Shown: positions 10,599-18,276 of the stretch, one piece after another
Numbering within the stretch: position 1 is the first letter of the stretch
Layout of the letters: every line of letters begins with the position of its first letter
Position numbers and translations under genes: made by a program
Notes under the pieces: generated by a model
The model's input: the letters and a program-made list of their open reading frames with translations, nothing else
Told to the model about the DNA's origin: nothing
Database searches by the model: none
Assembly: GCA_964410725.1 (NCBI GenBank)
Contig: CAYPID010000002.1
Location: 124,001 to 188,000 of the forward strand
DNA length: 64,000 nucleotides
Source: CALAZP01 sp964410725
Lineage (GTDB): Bacteria > Bacteroidota > Bacteroidia > Chitinophagales > Saprospiraceae
Direction: 5' to 3'

Positions 10599-11083
10599 TT
10601 TTTCTCGGACCAGACTATTTGCAAATCGGAAACTCCATATAGAATAGAGTCTCTTGTCCATTGGCTGATTGAAATTTTCATCTCATCATCCGTAAAGGAA
10701 TCAATTTGCTCTTCTTCCAAATCGTAATCAATAGTACATATTGATCCTGTGCAACTGCCAAGCCAGCTGCCAAATTTATCTGCAAGTTGAACTGAAAAAA
10801 CCTTAGATCCAGAAGCATCTTTAGTTCCAACAAAATTTCCCCTTAAGTAAATGTTCTCAAATTCAAAGGTGTCTGAAATGGTAATTCTTAACTTCAATGA
10901 TTGATTGGACCTCCTGTCTTTCGAATTCACTCCATTAAATACCAAACTATCCGAATAGCTCCATCCTCCCGATAAGTTTTGAACCGGTATAGGCTCATAT
11001 ACCTTTTCAGAGGTACACCCTAACACTCCAAAAATGAATATAAAAAATATTAGGCCAAAGAATTCAAACCTATTGATCTTCAT
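10595..11083 (-). CDS. Small lipoprotein, unknown function, coupled to dnaJ
   Basis: This 162-residue protein has an N-terminal hydrophobic segment ending in a lipobox (GVLGC, Cys at about 23), so it should be a membrane-anchored lipoprotein. The mature part alternates beta-prone stretches (SLKLRITISDTFEFENIYLRG) and resembles a small beta-sandwich, with Cys residues in GSCTGSICTIDYD that might form a disulfide. I do not recognise the family. Its ATG overlaps the dnaJ stop codon by one base (TAATG at 11085-11081), a classic arrangement for translational coupling, so it is the third gene of the grpE-dnaJ operon. It converges on carB with overlapping stops. Confidence 0.75.
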   Translation of the reverse strand: MKINRFEFFGLIFFIFIFGVLGCTSEKVYEPIPVQNLSGGWSYSDSLVFNGVNSKDRRSNQSLKLRITISDTFEFENIYLRGNFVGTKDASGSKVFSVQLADKFGSWLGSCTGSICTIDYDLEEEQIDSFTDDEMKISISQWTRDSILYGVSDLQIVWSEKN

Positions 11084-12249
11084 TACTTAAAATAATCCTT
11101 CATCTTTTCAAAAAATCCTTTGTCACCTTTACCGGGATCAGGCTTAAAATTTTCCATAGACCTCATTTGCTCCAAAAGTACCTTTTCGTCTTCATTTAAT
11201 TTTTTGGGCGTCCAAACATTGACATGTATCAATTGATCTCCTCTACCGTAACTTTGAACTGATGGAAGCCCCTTTTCTTTAAGCCTAAAGATTTTCCCTG
11301 ACTGAGTCCCTGAAGGAATTTTTATTTTCACTTTACCATCTAATACAGGTACTTCCACAGATGTTCCCAAAGCAGCATCTGCAAAATTCAAATACAATTC
11401 AAAAATGATATTGCTACCGTCGCGTTGGAAAAATTCGTGCTCTTTTTCCTCAATATTTATAATCAAATCGCCCGAAGGACCTCCTTTCATCCCAGCATTA
11501 CCATTGCCTCGCATAGACAATTGCATTCCCTCTTCTACCCCAGCAGGAATCTCAATCTCAATCATTTCTTCCCCATACATTCTTCCATCCCCTTTACATT
11601 TCGGACAACTTGCCGTTACGGTTTGACCAGAACCATTACAACTTGGACAGGTGACAGTAGTCTGCATTTGTCCAAGAAAGGTATTCTTAACCTGCCTCAC
11701 ATATCCTGCACCTCTACAAGTATTACAAGTTTGAACTGACCCACTATCCTTTGCTCCTGATCCACTGCAAACATCGCACGCAATTTGCTTTTTAACCTTA
11801 ATCCGTTTAGTTACACCTTTAGAAATTTCTTCTAAAGTCAAACTTACCTTAATTCTTAAATTAGAGCCCCTTTGACCTCTCCCCCTACTTTGACCGCGAC
11901 TACCTCCACCAAAAAAAGATTCAAAAGGACTTCCAGAATCTCCAAAAATATCACCAAACTGCTGGAAAATATCCTCCATAGTCATTCCCCCACCAGAGAA
12001 ACCCCCTCTACCAGCCCCTCCATTTTCAACACCCGCATGCCCATAACGATCATACCTGGCACGCTTGTCAGCATCACTTAGTATTTCATATGCTTCAGCA
12101 GCTTCTTTAAACATTTCCTCAGCCTTAGCATCTCCAGGATTTTTATCCGGATGATATTTAATGGCCAATTTCCTATATGCCTTCTTTATTTCAGCCTGCT
12201 CAGCTGATTTGCCAACCCCCAATACTTCGTAATAATCTCTTTTTGCCAT
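11083..12249 (-). CDS. dnaJ: Chaperone DnaJ (type I Hsp40)
   Basis: This co-chaperone delivers unfolded clients to DnaK and stimulates its ATPase. The 388-residue protein shows the J domain (residues 4-70) with the essential HPD motif in KYHPDKNPGDAKAEEMF, a Gly/Phe/Ser-rich linker at about 75-135, and four zinc-finger repeats CDVCSGSG, CNTCRGAG, CPSCNGSG and CPKCKGDG between about 155 and 225. The C-terminal peptide-binding and dimerisation domains follow. It lies six bases after grpE on the minus strand and overlaps the next lipoprotein gene, so the three are read as one operon. dnaK is not in the window. Confidence 0.98.
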   Translation of the reverse strand: MAKRDYYEVLGVGKSAEQAEIKKAYRKLAIKYHPDKNPGDAKAEEMFKEAAEAYEILSDADKRARYDRYGHAGVENGGAGRGGFSGGGMTMEDIFQQFGDIFGDSGSPFESFFGGGSRGQSRGRGQRGSNLRIKVSLTLEEISKGVTKRIKVKKQIACDVCSGSGAKDSGSVQTCNTCRGAGYVRQVKNTFLGQMQTTVTCPSCNGSGQTVTASCPKCKGDGRMYGEEMIEIEIPAGVEEGMQLSMRGNGNAGMKGGPSGDLIINIEEKEHEFFQRDGSNIIFELYLNFADAALGTSVEVPVLDGKVKIKIPSGTQSGKIFRLKEKGLPSVQSYGRGDQLIHVNVWTPKKLNEDEKVLLEQMRSMENFKPDPGKGDKGFFEKMKDYFK

Positions 12250-12255
12250 AATTTA

Positions 12256-12831
12256 TTATTTACCCGTTACCACTTTGGCATATCTGATAATTTTATCATT
12301 CAATAGATAGCCTTCTTCTAAGGTATCTACCACCTTACCTTTTAAATCTTCTGAAGGTGCAGGAATTTCAGTTACCGCTTCATGTAATTCAGCATCAAAT
12401 TCCATACCCGTCGATTCCATTTTCTTTAAACCTTTGCCCGTTAACACTGCATACAATTTTTGATAAACTAAAGAAACTCCTTCGGAAAAAACCTCCTTAC
12501 TGTCTGGTTGCTCAGCAATTTTCTTAGCCCTGTCAAAATCATCTAAAACAGGAAGCAAAGCTGACATTGTGTCTCTCGCAGCAGTTTGCATAAACTCCAT
12601 CTTTTCCTTCATACTTCGCTTCCGGAAATTATCAAACTCCGCATAAATCCGTAAATATTTATCCTTGAGTTCCTTATTTTCTTCCTGAAGTTTATTGATT
12701 TGCTCTTCAATACTACCCCCCTCACTTGAATCCTCTAAATTCTCCTCTTGAGTTGGTGCCCCATTTTCTGCATCTTGTAAAGATTCGTTTTCCATATTTT
12801 CGCTTTCCTTAGATTTAATATCCTTCTCCAT
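12256..12831 (-). CDS. grpE: Nucleotide exchange factor GrpE
   Basis: GrpE releases ADP from DnaK. The 191-residue protein has a disordered acidic N-terminus (residues 1-45, many Glu), a long coiled coil at about 45-100 (EEQINKLQEENKELKDKYLR then AEFDNFRKRSMKEK), and the C-terminal beta domain with the family signature near 140-190 (GMEFDAELHEAV, GKVVDTLEEGYLLNDKIIRYAKVVTG). It is the first gene of the minus-strand run grpE-dnaJ-lipoprotein. No CIRCE element or clear TAnnTTTG box was found upstream, so how heat-shock control works here is unclear. Confidence 0.97.
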   Translation of the reverse strand: MEKDIKSKESENMENESLQDAENGAPTQEENLEDSSEGGSIEEQINKLQEENKELKDKYLRIYAEFDNFRKRSMKEKMEFMQTAARDTMSALLPVLDDFDRAKKIAEQPDSKEVFSEGVSLVYQKLYAVLTGKGLKKMESTGMEFDAELHEAVTEIPAPSEDLKGKVVDTLEEGYLLNDKIIRYAKVVTGK

Positions 12832-12917
12832 AATTTATAAAATTTTGAGCAAACAAAATGAATCTTCTTTTAATTATCAATTTCTTTGCCACTTTACTGA
12901 ATCAGACATTTTGTCAC

Positions 12918-12954
12918 AAAAAAATAACCCTTAAGTTTATACCTAAGGGTTATT
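12918..12954 (-). terminator. Intrinsic terminator of the atp operon
   Basis: Read on the minus strand, a perfect 11-base stem (AATAACCCTTA paired with TAAGGGTTATT, arms 12944-12954 and 12923-12933, loop of 10) runs directly into seven T residues (12924-12918). A second perfect 7-base hairpin (GCTTTCG/CGAAAGC, 12957-12976) lies between it and the atpG stop. Together they end the atp transcript and separate it from grpE. Confidence 0.85.
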
Positions 12955-12977
12955 CAGCTTTCGGCAAGTCGAAAGCC

Positions 12978-13880
12978 TTATTCACTTTCTAAAGCCGCAG
13001 CACCACTAACGATTTCTAAAATTTCAGTAGTAATAGCTTCTTGTCTAGCCTTATTATAGGATATTCTTAATTCTCTTAAAAGCTCATTAGCATTTTCCGT
13101 AGCTGCATCCATAGCAGTCATCCTAGCCCCGTGTTCTGATGCGTGAGTATCCAATAAATATTTATATAGCGTAGTTTGCAAAATACTTGGAACCAAATGA
13201 TTTAATAATTGAGTTTTATTAGGTTCAAACAAGTAATCAGCTTTTAAAGAAGAATCAGAATCGTTACCATCAGCCTCCAAAGGAGCTACCGGCAACCACT
13301 GCTCAATTTCAGGATATTGTACAGCTGCATTCTTAAATCTTCCGTAAGCTACCTTTATTGAATCAAATTGATTGCTTTCGAAATCAGCCATTAGTCCTCT
13401 TGCAATAGTAACTACTTTATCAAAGTTTAGATCATCGAATAATTCAACATGATCAGCAACGATTGTAGCTTTTGTATATCTCTTCTTTAGAAAATCATAC
13501 CCTCGTTTGCCTATGAATATAATTGTCAACTTTCCAGCTTGATAGGCTGCTTGATAATTTCCCTCGATTTCCTTAATCGCTTCTTTAATAATATTGGTAT
13601 TGAAAGCTCCGCATAAACCGCGGTTGGAAGTTACCACTACCAGACAAGCACGCTCAATAACGCGCTGCTGACCAAAGACTGTATCTGCATCACCTTCCAA
13701 ATTAGAGAGTATATTTCGCAACAAGTTATTAAGCTTATTGGCATAAGGCCTCATTTGCTGAATAGCTGTCTGTGCTCTTCTAAGTTTAGCTGCAGATACC
13801 ATTTTCATTGCCTTAGTAATCTGCTGGGTGTTCATAACAGACCCAATACGCTCTCTTACTTCTTTAAGATTTCCTGCCAT
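12978..13880 (-). CDS. atpG: F1 ATP synthase gamma subunit
   Basis: The gamma subunit is the rotating shaft inside the alpha3-beta3 hexamer. The 300-residue protein starts with the typical helix MAGNLKEVRERIGSVMNTQQ followed by ITKAMKMVSAAKLRRAQ, and ends with the other half of the coiled coil, HGARMTAMDAATENANELLR then YNKARQEAITTEILEIVSGA. The central Rossmann-like part holds VTSNRGLCGAFN near 84-95. It is the last gene of the operon, nine bases after atpA, and is followed by a strong terminator. Confidence 0.98.
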   Translation of the reverse strand: MAGNLKEVRERIGSVMNTQQITKAMKMVSAAKLRRAQTAIQQMRPYANKLNNLLRNILSNLEGDADTVFGQQRVIERACLVVVTSNRGLCGAFNTNIIKEAIKEIEGNYQAAYQAGKLTIIFIGKRGYDFLKKRYTKATIVADHVELFDDLNFDKVVTIARGLMADFESNQFDSIKVAYGRFKNAAVQYPEIEQWLPVAPLEADGNDSDSSLKADYLFEPNKTQLLNHLVPSILQTTLYKYLLDTHASEHGARMTAMDAATENANELLRELRISYNKARQEAITTEILEIVSGAAALESE

Positions 13881-13889
13881 AAGGCTATT

Positions 13890-15497
13890 TTATTTAGAAT
13901 ACTGTCCAGACAATTCCTCTGCCAAATCCTCTAGCACTTTAAGATCTTCTGGATTAAGTTTTCCACTCTTAAAGTTGCTTAAAACTGAAGCGTGTTTACT
14001 AGACAAAATCTCCAAGAAATTATTTTCAAATTCTTTGATTTTATCAATCGGAACCTGACCTAATAAACCTTTAGTTCCCAGATAAATGATAGCTACCTGC
14101 TTTTCTACTGATAAAGGAGAATATTGAGGTTGCTTTAAAATTTCTACATTTCGCTTTCCTTTTTCAAGTACAGCAGTAGTTGCAGCATCTAAATCAGACC
14201 CAAATTTTGCAAAAGCTTCCAATTCACGATACTGTGCTTGGTCTAATTTTAAGGTACCAGATACCTTTTTCATTGATTTAATTTGGGCAGATCCACCAAC
14301 TCTTGATACTGAGATACCAACGTTGATAGCAGGTCTAATCCCTGCATTAAATAAATTAGATTCTAGGAAAATCTGACCATCAGTAATAGAAATTACGTTG
14401 GTAGGAATATATGCTGAAACATCACCTGCCTGAGTTTCAATAATTGGTAGTGCTGTTAGCGAACCTCCACCCTTTACTAGAGGATTTCCGTCTTTGTCCT
14501 TTGCAGCTTTTAGGGATTCAGGAAGATCATTCATCTCCCTAGCTATGGAATCGTTATTAATTACCTTAGCTGCTCTTTCTAACAATCTTGAATGCAGATA
14601 AAATACATCACCAGGATAAGCTTCACGACCTGGGGGTCTTCTTAGCAAAAGTGAAACTTCCCTGTAAGCTACCGCTTGCTTTGAGAGGTCATCATAAATA
14701 ATCAAGGCTGGTCTTCCTGTATCTCTGAAAAATTCCCCAATGGCAGCCCCAGCGAATGGAGCGTAGAATTTAAGTGGTGCAGGATCAGAAGCGGAAGCAG
14801 AAACAATAACAGTATAATCCATTGCACCATTTTCCTCTAAAGTCTTAGCAACTTGGGCAACTGTTGAAGCTTTCTGTCCTGAAGCCACATAAATGCAATA
14901 GACAGGTTCTCCCTTTTCGTAAAACTCCTTCTGATTGATTATAGTATCAATAGCAATAGCAGTCTTTCCAGTTTGACGATCTCCAATAATTAACTCTCTT
15001 TGACCCCTTCCAATAGGAATCATGGCATCGATAGCCTTGATACCTGTTTGTAGCGGCTCTGCAACTGGTTCTCTATAGATTACCCCAGGAGCCTTGCGCT
15101 CAATAGGCATTTCATATCTTTCTCCGGATATCTCTCCTTTTCCATCGATGGGCTCTCCCAATGGATTAACAACCCTTCCAACGAAACCTTCTCCAACAGA
15201 AATTGAAGCAATTTTACCAGTTCTATGTACTCTTGAACCTTCTCTAATTCCTTCACCAGAACCCATTAAAACCACACCAACATTGTCTTCTTCCAAGTTA
15301 AGAACTATGGCTTGAACACCCGTCTCATCGAATTCGACTAACTCCCCTGCCTGAGCATTACTCAATCCATATACTCGCGCAATACCATCTCCAACTTGAA
15401 GAACAGTACCAAATTCAGCTAATTCAGCTGCATTACTAAAACCAGAAATCTGTTGCTTTAGAATTGCTGAAATTTCATCGGGCTTTACATCAACCAT
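13890..15497 (-). CDS. atpA: F1 ATP synthase alpha subunit
   Basis: The alpha subunit carries the non-catalytic nucleotide sites of F1. The 535-residue protein has the beta-barrel N-terminal domain (residues about 25-95), the P-loop GDRQTGKTAIAIDTI near 172-186, the region LIIYDDLSKQAVAYREVSLLLRRPPGREAYPGD in several short blocks near 270-300, and the ATP synthase signature near 370-380 (PAINVGISVSRVGGSAQ). Length and sequence are ordinary for the family. It lies 12 bases after atpH and 9 before atpG. Confidence 0.98.
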   Translation of the reverse strand: MVDVKPDEISAILKQQISGFSNAAELAEFGTVLQVGDGIARVYGLSNAQAGELVEFDETGVQAIVLNLEEDNVGVVLMGSGEGIREGSRVHRTGKIASISVGEGFVGRVVNPLGEPIDGKGEISGERYEMPIERKAPGVIYREPVAEPLQTGIKAIDAMIPIGRGQRELIIGDRQTGKTAIAIDTIINQKEFYEKGEPVYCIYVASGQKASTVAQVAKTLEENGAMDYTVIVSASASDPAPLKFYAPFAGAAIGEFFRDTGRPALIIYDDLSKQAVAYREVSLLLRRPPGREAYPGDVFYLHSRLLERAAKVINNDSIAREMNDLPESLKAAKDKDGNPLVKGGGSLTALPIIETQAGDVSAYIPTNVISITDGQIFLESNLFNAGIRPAINVGISVSRVGGSAQIKSMKKVSGTLKLDQAQYRELEAFAKFGSDLDAATTAVLEKGKRNVEILKQPQYSPLSVEKQVAIIYLGTKGLLGQVPIDKIKEFENNFLEILSSKHASVLSNFKSGKLNPEDLKVLEDLAEELSGQYSK

Positions 15498-15509
15498 AAC
15501 AAATATTTT

Positions 15510-16079
15510 TTAAGCTATAATTTTAGAAACAAATAAATTTTTAGAAAAAAGATCTTTTCGCATTTCGTCTAGCTTATCCGCTACACTAGCATCGTAAACC
15601 TTATCTCCAAATTCGATAATAAATCCACCAATTAAACTGGGATCAACCAATAGCTCCAGTTCAAGAGAAGTTCCTTTGGGAAGCATTTCGCTCAGTCCCT
15701 TTTGGATATTGGCCTGTTGATCTGAAGTTAGAGGGGCTGCTGACTTTACCTTAGCCAATTCAATATTCTTATACGCTCTGTATTTGACTACAAAATCAGT
15801 CGCAATATCCGGCAAATAACGCTCACGCCCCTTCTGAGCAACTAAAACAATAAATTGTTCAGTTAGAGAATCCATCTTACCGGAAAATAATTCTTTAAAA
15901 ACCTTTAACTTTTTGTCTGTTTGTACTACGGGGTTGTTGAGCATCAAAACAAAATCCCTGACCTTACACACGTCCGACAGGTAGTGCATGTCCTCCAATA
16001 CTTTTTCTAACTTGTTTTGCTCCAATGATAAATCCAATAAAGACTTGGCATATCTGGAGGCAATTCGATACACAGACAT
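15510..16079 (-). CDS. atpH: F1 ATP synthase delta subunit
   Basis: Delta (OSCP) links the top of F1 to the peripheral stalk. The 189-residue protein begins MSVYRIASRYAKSLLDLSLE, the usual N-terminal helical bundle, and ends with the conserved C-terminal stretch LELELLVDPSLIGGFIIEFG followed by DKVYDASVADKLDEM. It sits between atpF (4 bases upstream) and atpA (12 bases downstream), in the standard order. Confidence 0.97.
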   Translation of the reverse strand: MSVYRIASRYAKSLLDLSLEQNKLEKVLEDMHYLSDVCKVRDFVLMLNNPVVQTDKKLKVFKELFSGKMDSLTEQFIVLVAQKGRERYLPDIATDFVVKYRAYKNIELAKVKSAAPLTSDQQANIQKGLSEMLPKGTSLELELLVDPSLIGGFIIEFGDKVYDASVADKLDEMRKDLFSKNLFVSKIIA

Positions 16080-16083
16080 ATTA

Positions 16084-16605
16084 CTAGTTCATTTTTAATT
16101 CATCTACCAACTTGGTAACATATTCCTCCTGATCTTTATCCCCTTTTAAGTTTTTCCTCAAGACTTTCTCTGCCAAATCTATTACCATCATTCCAAGTTC
16201 ATTCTTAACTTGAGTAACAGCTGCCAATTTTTGATTCTCTATCTCCTCTTTTGCATTCAGTACAATTGCTTTTGCTTCTTCTTTCGCTTTAGCCTTTGCT
16301 TCATTTAGTATATTCGCGCTCATATCTCTGGCTTCCTTCAATAATTTTGAACGCTCTTCCTGTGCCTCTTTTAACAGAGCCTCATTTTCAGATTTCAAAC
16401 TCGACATCGCTTCCCTTGCCTTTTTGGCCTCATCTAAGGCCTCCTGAATATTGCCTTCTCTTTCTTTTAAAGCATTCTGGATAGGTTTGAAAGCCAATTT
16501 GCCTAAAACGAAGTAAATCAAAAGGAAAACCACAGTTGTCCAGAGAATCAAACCTGGATCCGGTTTAATAACATCTAAATCAGCTAAAAAAAATATTGTT
16601 TTCAT
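16084..16605 (-). CDS. atpF: F0 ATP synthase subunit b
   Basis: Subunit b forms the peripheral stalk. The 173-residue protein has a single N-terminal membrane helix (about residues 18-38, LILWTTVVFLLIYFVLGKLA) followed by a long charged coiled coil rich in Lys, Glu and Ala (about 40-155). It is separated from atpE by 77 bases that contain a strong hairpin, whereas it lies only 4 bases from atpH, so expression of atpE and the genes behind it may be uncoupled. Confidence 0.97.
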   Translation of the reverse strand: MKTIFFLADLDVIKPDPGLILWTTVVFLLIYFVLGKLAFKPIQNALKEREGNIQEALDEAKKAREAMSSLKSENEALLKEAQEERSKLLKEARDMSANILNEAKAKAKEEAKAIVLNAKEEIENQKLAAVTQVKNELGMMVIDLAEKVLRKNLKGDKDQEEYVTKLVDELKMN

Positions 16606-16632
16606 CTAAAAGCTGTTTTTAATTAATTTAAG

Positions 16633-16663
16633 AAGAACTGTCAACCAAGCGTTGACAGTTCTT
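16633..16663 (-). promoter_or_regulatory. Strong hairpin between atpE and atpF
   Basis: A perfect 13-base stem (AAGAACTGTCAAC at 16633-16645 with GTTGACAGTTCTT at 16651-16663, loop of 5) lies in the 77-base gap after the atpE stop. In the direction of atp transcription it is not followed by a T-run, so it looks less like a full terminator and more like an attenuator, processing site or 3' stability element for an atpB-atpE transcript. The c ring needs many more copies than the stalk subunits, which makes this position meaningful. Confidence 0.6.
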
Positions 16664-16682
16664 TCTTTTTGGTCCTTGAATA

Positions 16683-16880
16683 CTAGCTGCCAGCCAAAAG
16701 TCCAACAACAATAGCAAACAAAGCGGCTCCTTCAACCAAAGCGGCAGTCAAAATCATATTGTTTCTGATATCGCCAACAGCTTCAGGTTGTCTTGCGATT
16801 GCATCCATTGCCTTACTGCCGATTAATCCAATTCCGATTCCGGCTCCTAATGCTGCAATACCTGCTCCAATTGCTCCCAT
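16683..16880 (-). CDS. atpE: F0 ATP synthase subunit c
   Basis: Subunit c forms the rotating membrane ring. The 65-residue hairpin protein has a Gly/Ala-rich first helix (GAGIAALGAGIGIGLIG), the polar loop ARQPEA (Arg30-Gln31-Pro32) that contacts the central stalk, and the proton-carrying Glu50 in the second helix (TAALVEGAALFAIVVG). The residue after Glu50 is Gly and the Gln/Ser ligands of sodium-type rings are not seen, which points to proton coupling. It lies 23 bases after atpB and is followed by a hairpin. Confidence 0.97.
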   Translation of the reverse strand: MGAIGAGIAALGAGIGIGLIGSKAMDAIARQPEAVGDIRNNMILTAALVEGAALFAIVVGLLAGS

Positions 16881-16903
16881 GATAATGGTTTTATAATAAT
16901 TAA

Positions 16904-18103
16904 TTAATGTGCCTCTTCGTGATGGTGATCTTCAACAGCCGCTCCAATATAAGATGCTGATAGTATTGCAAAAATAAATGCTTGCAAAAATGCCACCAAT
17001 AATTCTATTAAATTCATGAACGCCGTGAATAACATTCCAATCACCCCTCCGATTGCTGCACCACCAACGCTATTACCGTTGTCGCCAAATAAAAATATGA
17101 GTCCAATTAAACTTAGTATGATAATATGTCCCGCCGAGATATTGGCAAACAATCTTATCATCAATGAGAACGGCTTAATAAATAATGCCATGATTTCAAC
17201 CGGAGTTAAAATAATTTTTACCCATGCTGGAATTCCAGGCATCCAAAATACGTGCTCCCAATAATGTTTATTACCATTTAAATTGGTCACTACGAAAGTG
17301 AAAATAGCTAGGGTAAATGTCACCGCTAAATTTCCCGTGATATTTACGCCACCAGGAAAGAAGGGAATTAAACCAAATAGATTGCAAAAAAGAATAAAGA
17401 AGAACAAAGTCATTATGAATGGCTGGAATCGCTCGTATTTAGCTTCTCCTATCATCGGCTTAGTCACCTCATCTCTAATGAACACAAACATTACCTCAAA
17501 TAGAGACTGAATTCCTTTAGGTGCTTTACCTTTATTTTCTTTGTAGCCTTTGGCAACCAAAATAAATACGACTATCAGCAGCATTGCTGCCAACAACATT
17601 GTAAACACATTTTTTGTAATCGAAAAGTCGTAAAACGATGTGATTCCTCCTCCCAATATTCCACCATCCAGAGTGCTGGGCTTTTCTAATATATAATCCT
17701 GTCCTTGGTAATTGATGTAAGCTACTTCCTTAGTTTTTCCTTCTTGATTTAATACCTCTTTATGATGTATTTCTTCAATTTCTACCTCACCCATCGGAAA
17801 ACCCTCTCCACTTATTCTATTTACCCGACCGTGATTTAGAACATATCTATCGACAGCCTTGTGACCGTGATCAAATTGACCAGAAGACATAATGGTCCAA
17901 CCTTCAGATGGGGCGTATAAAAAACAAGGTAAAGGGAGATGTACTCCTTTCCAAATATGAAATTCATTAGCATCGCTGATGTGGGTCATGACCGTGCTTA
18001 CAGGATCGTAAGATTCATTACTATCTGCAGCAACCAATGCATAAGTATTCATGATTAGAACACTTACTATTAACCCATATTTTGTTAACCTTTTCATATT
18101 CAT
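16904..18103 (-). CDS. atpB: F0 ATP synthase subunit a
   Basis: Subunit a forms the proton half-channels next to the c ring. The protein (399 residues from the ATG at 18103) has an N-terminal signal-like helix, a long soluble segment of about 140 residues predicted outside the membrane, then the membrane domain with the essential Arg in LMIRLFANISAGHIIIL and the C-terminal helices ending in a His-rich tail (EDHHHEEAH). A long N-terminal extension is usual in Bacteroidota atpB. The frame could open one codon earlier at a TTG, but ATG at 18103 or 18097 is more likely. It is the first gene of the operon; no atpI lies in front, and a TACCTTTG promoter box lies 26 bases upstream. Confidence 0.95.
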   Translation of the reverse strand: MNMKRLTKYGLIVSVLIMNTYALVAADSNESYDPVSTVMTHISDANEFHIWKGVHLPLPCFLYAPSEGWTIMSSGQFDHGHKAVDRYVLNHGRVNRISGEGFPMGEVEIEEIHHKEVLNQEGKTKEVAYINYQGQDYILEKPSTLDGGILGGGITSFYDFSITKNVFTMLLAAMLLIVVFILVAKGYKENKGKAPKGIQSLFEVMFVFIRDEVTKPMIGEAKYERFQPFIMTLFFFILFCNLFGLIPFFPGGVNITGNLAVTFTLAIFTFVVTNLNGNKHYWEHVFWMPGIPAWVKIILTPVEIMALFIKPFSLMIRLFANISAGHIIILSLIGLIFLFGDNGNSVGGAAIGGVIGMLFTAFMNLIELLVAFLQAFIFAILSASYIGAAVEDHHHEEAH

Positions 18104-18128
18104 CAAAGAGGTATCTTTAAAATCGGCA

Positions 18129-18136
18129 CAAAGGTA
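18129..18136 (-). promoter_or_regulatory. Putative -7 element of the atp operon (TACCTTTG)
   Basis: On the minus strand TACCTTTG (18136 to 18129) matches TAnnTTTG and lies 25 bases before the atpB ATG, giving a leader of about 20 bases. The region is divergent with the large secreted protein gene, which has its own element at 18260-18267. Confidence 0.5.
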
Positions 18137-18259
18137 GCCACTTTTAGAAATAATATATCACATTCTTTGATTTTTTTCTCCTTAAACTATGGCACGATAA
18201 TTGTTTTAAGCCCCTTGGGAAAAAATCCTTAATAAAAGTAGCAACTTGATTGCACCTTT

Positions 18260-18267
18260 TAATTTTG
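18260..18267 (+). promoter_or_regulatory. Putative -7 element of the T9SS adhesin gene (TAATTTTG)
   Basis: TAATTTTG fits TAnnTTTG and ends 9 bases before the first ATG (18277). A start point about 6 bases downstream would leave only about 4 bases before that ATG and about 16 before the second in-frame ATG at 18289. Confidence 0.45.
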
Positions 18268-18276
18268 AAATAACTT

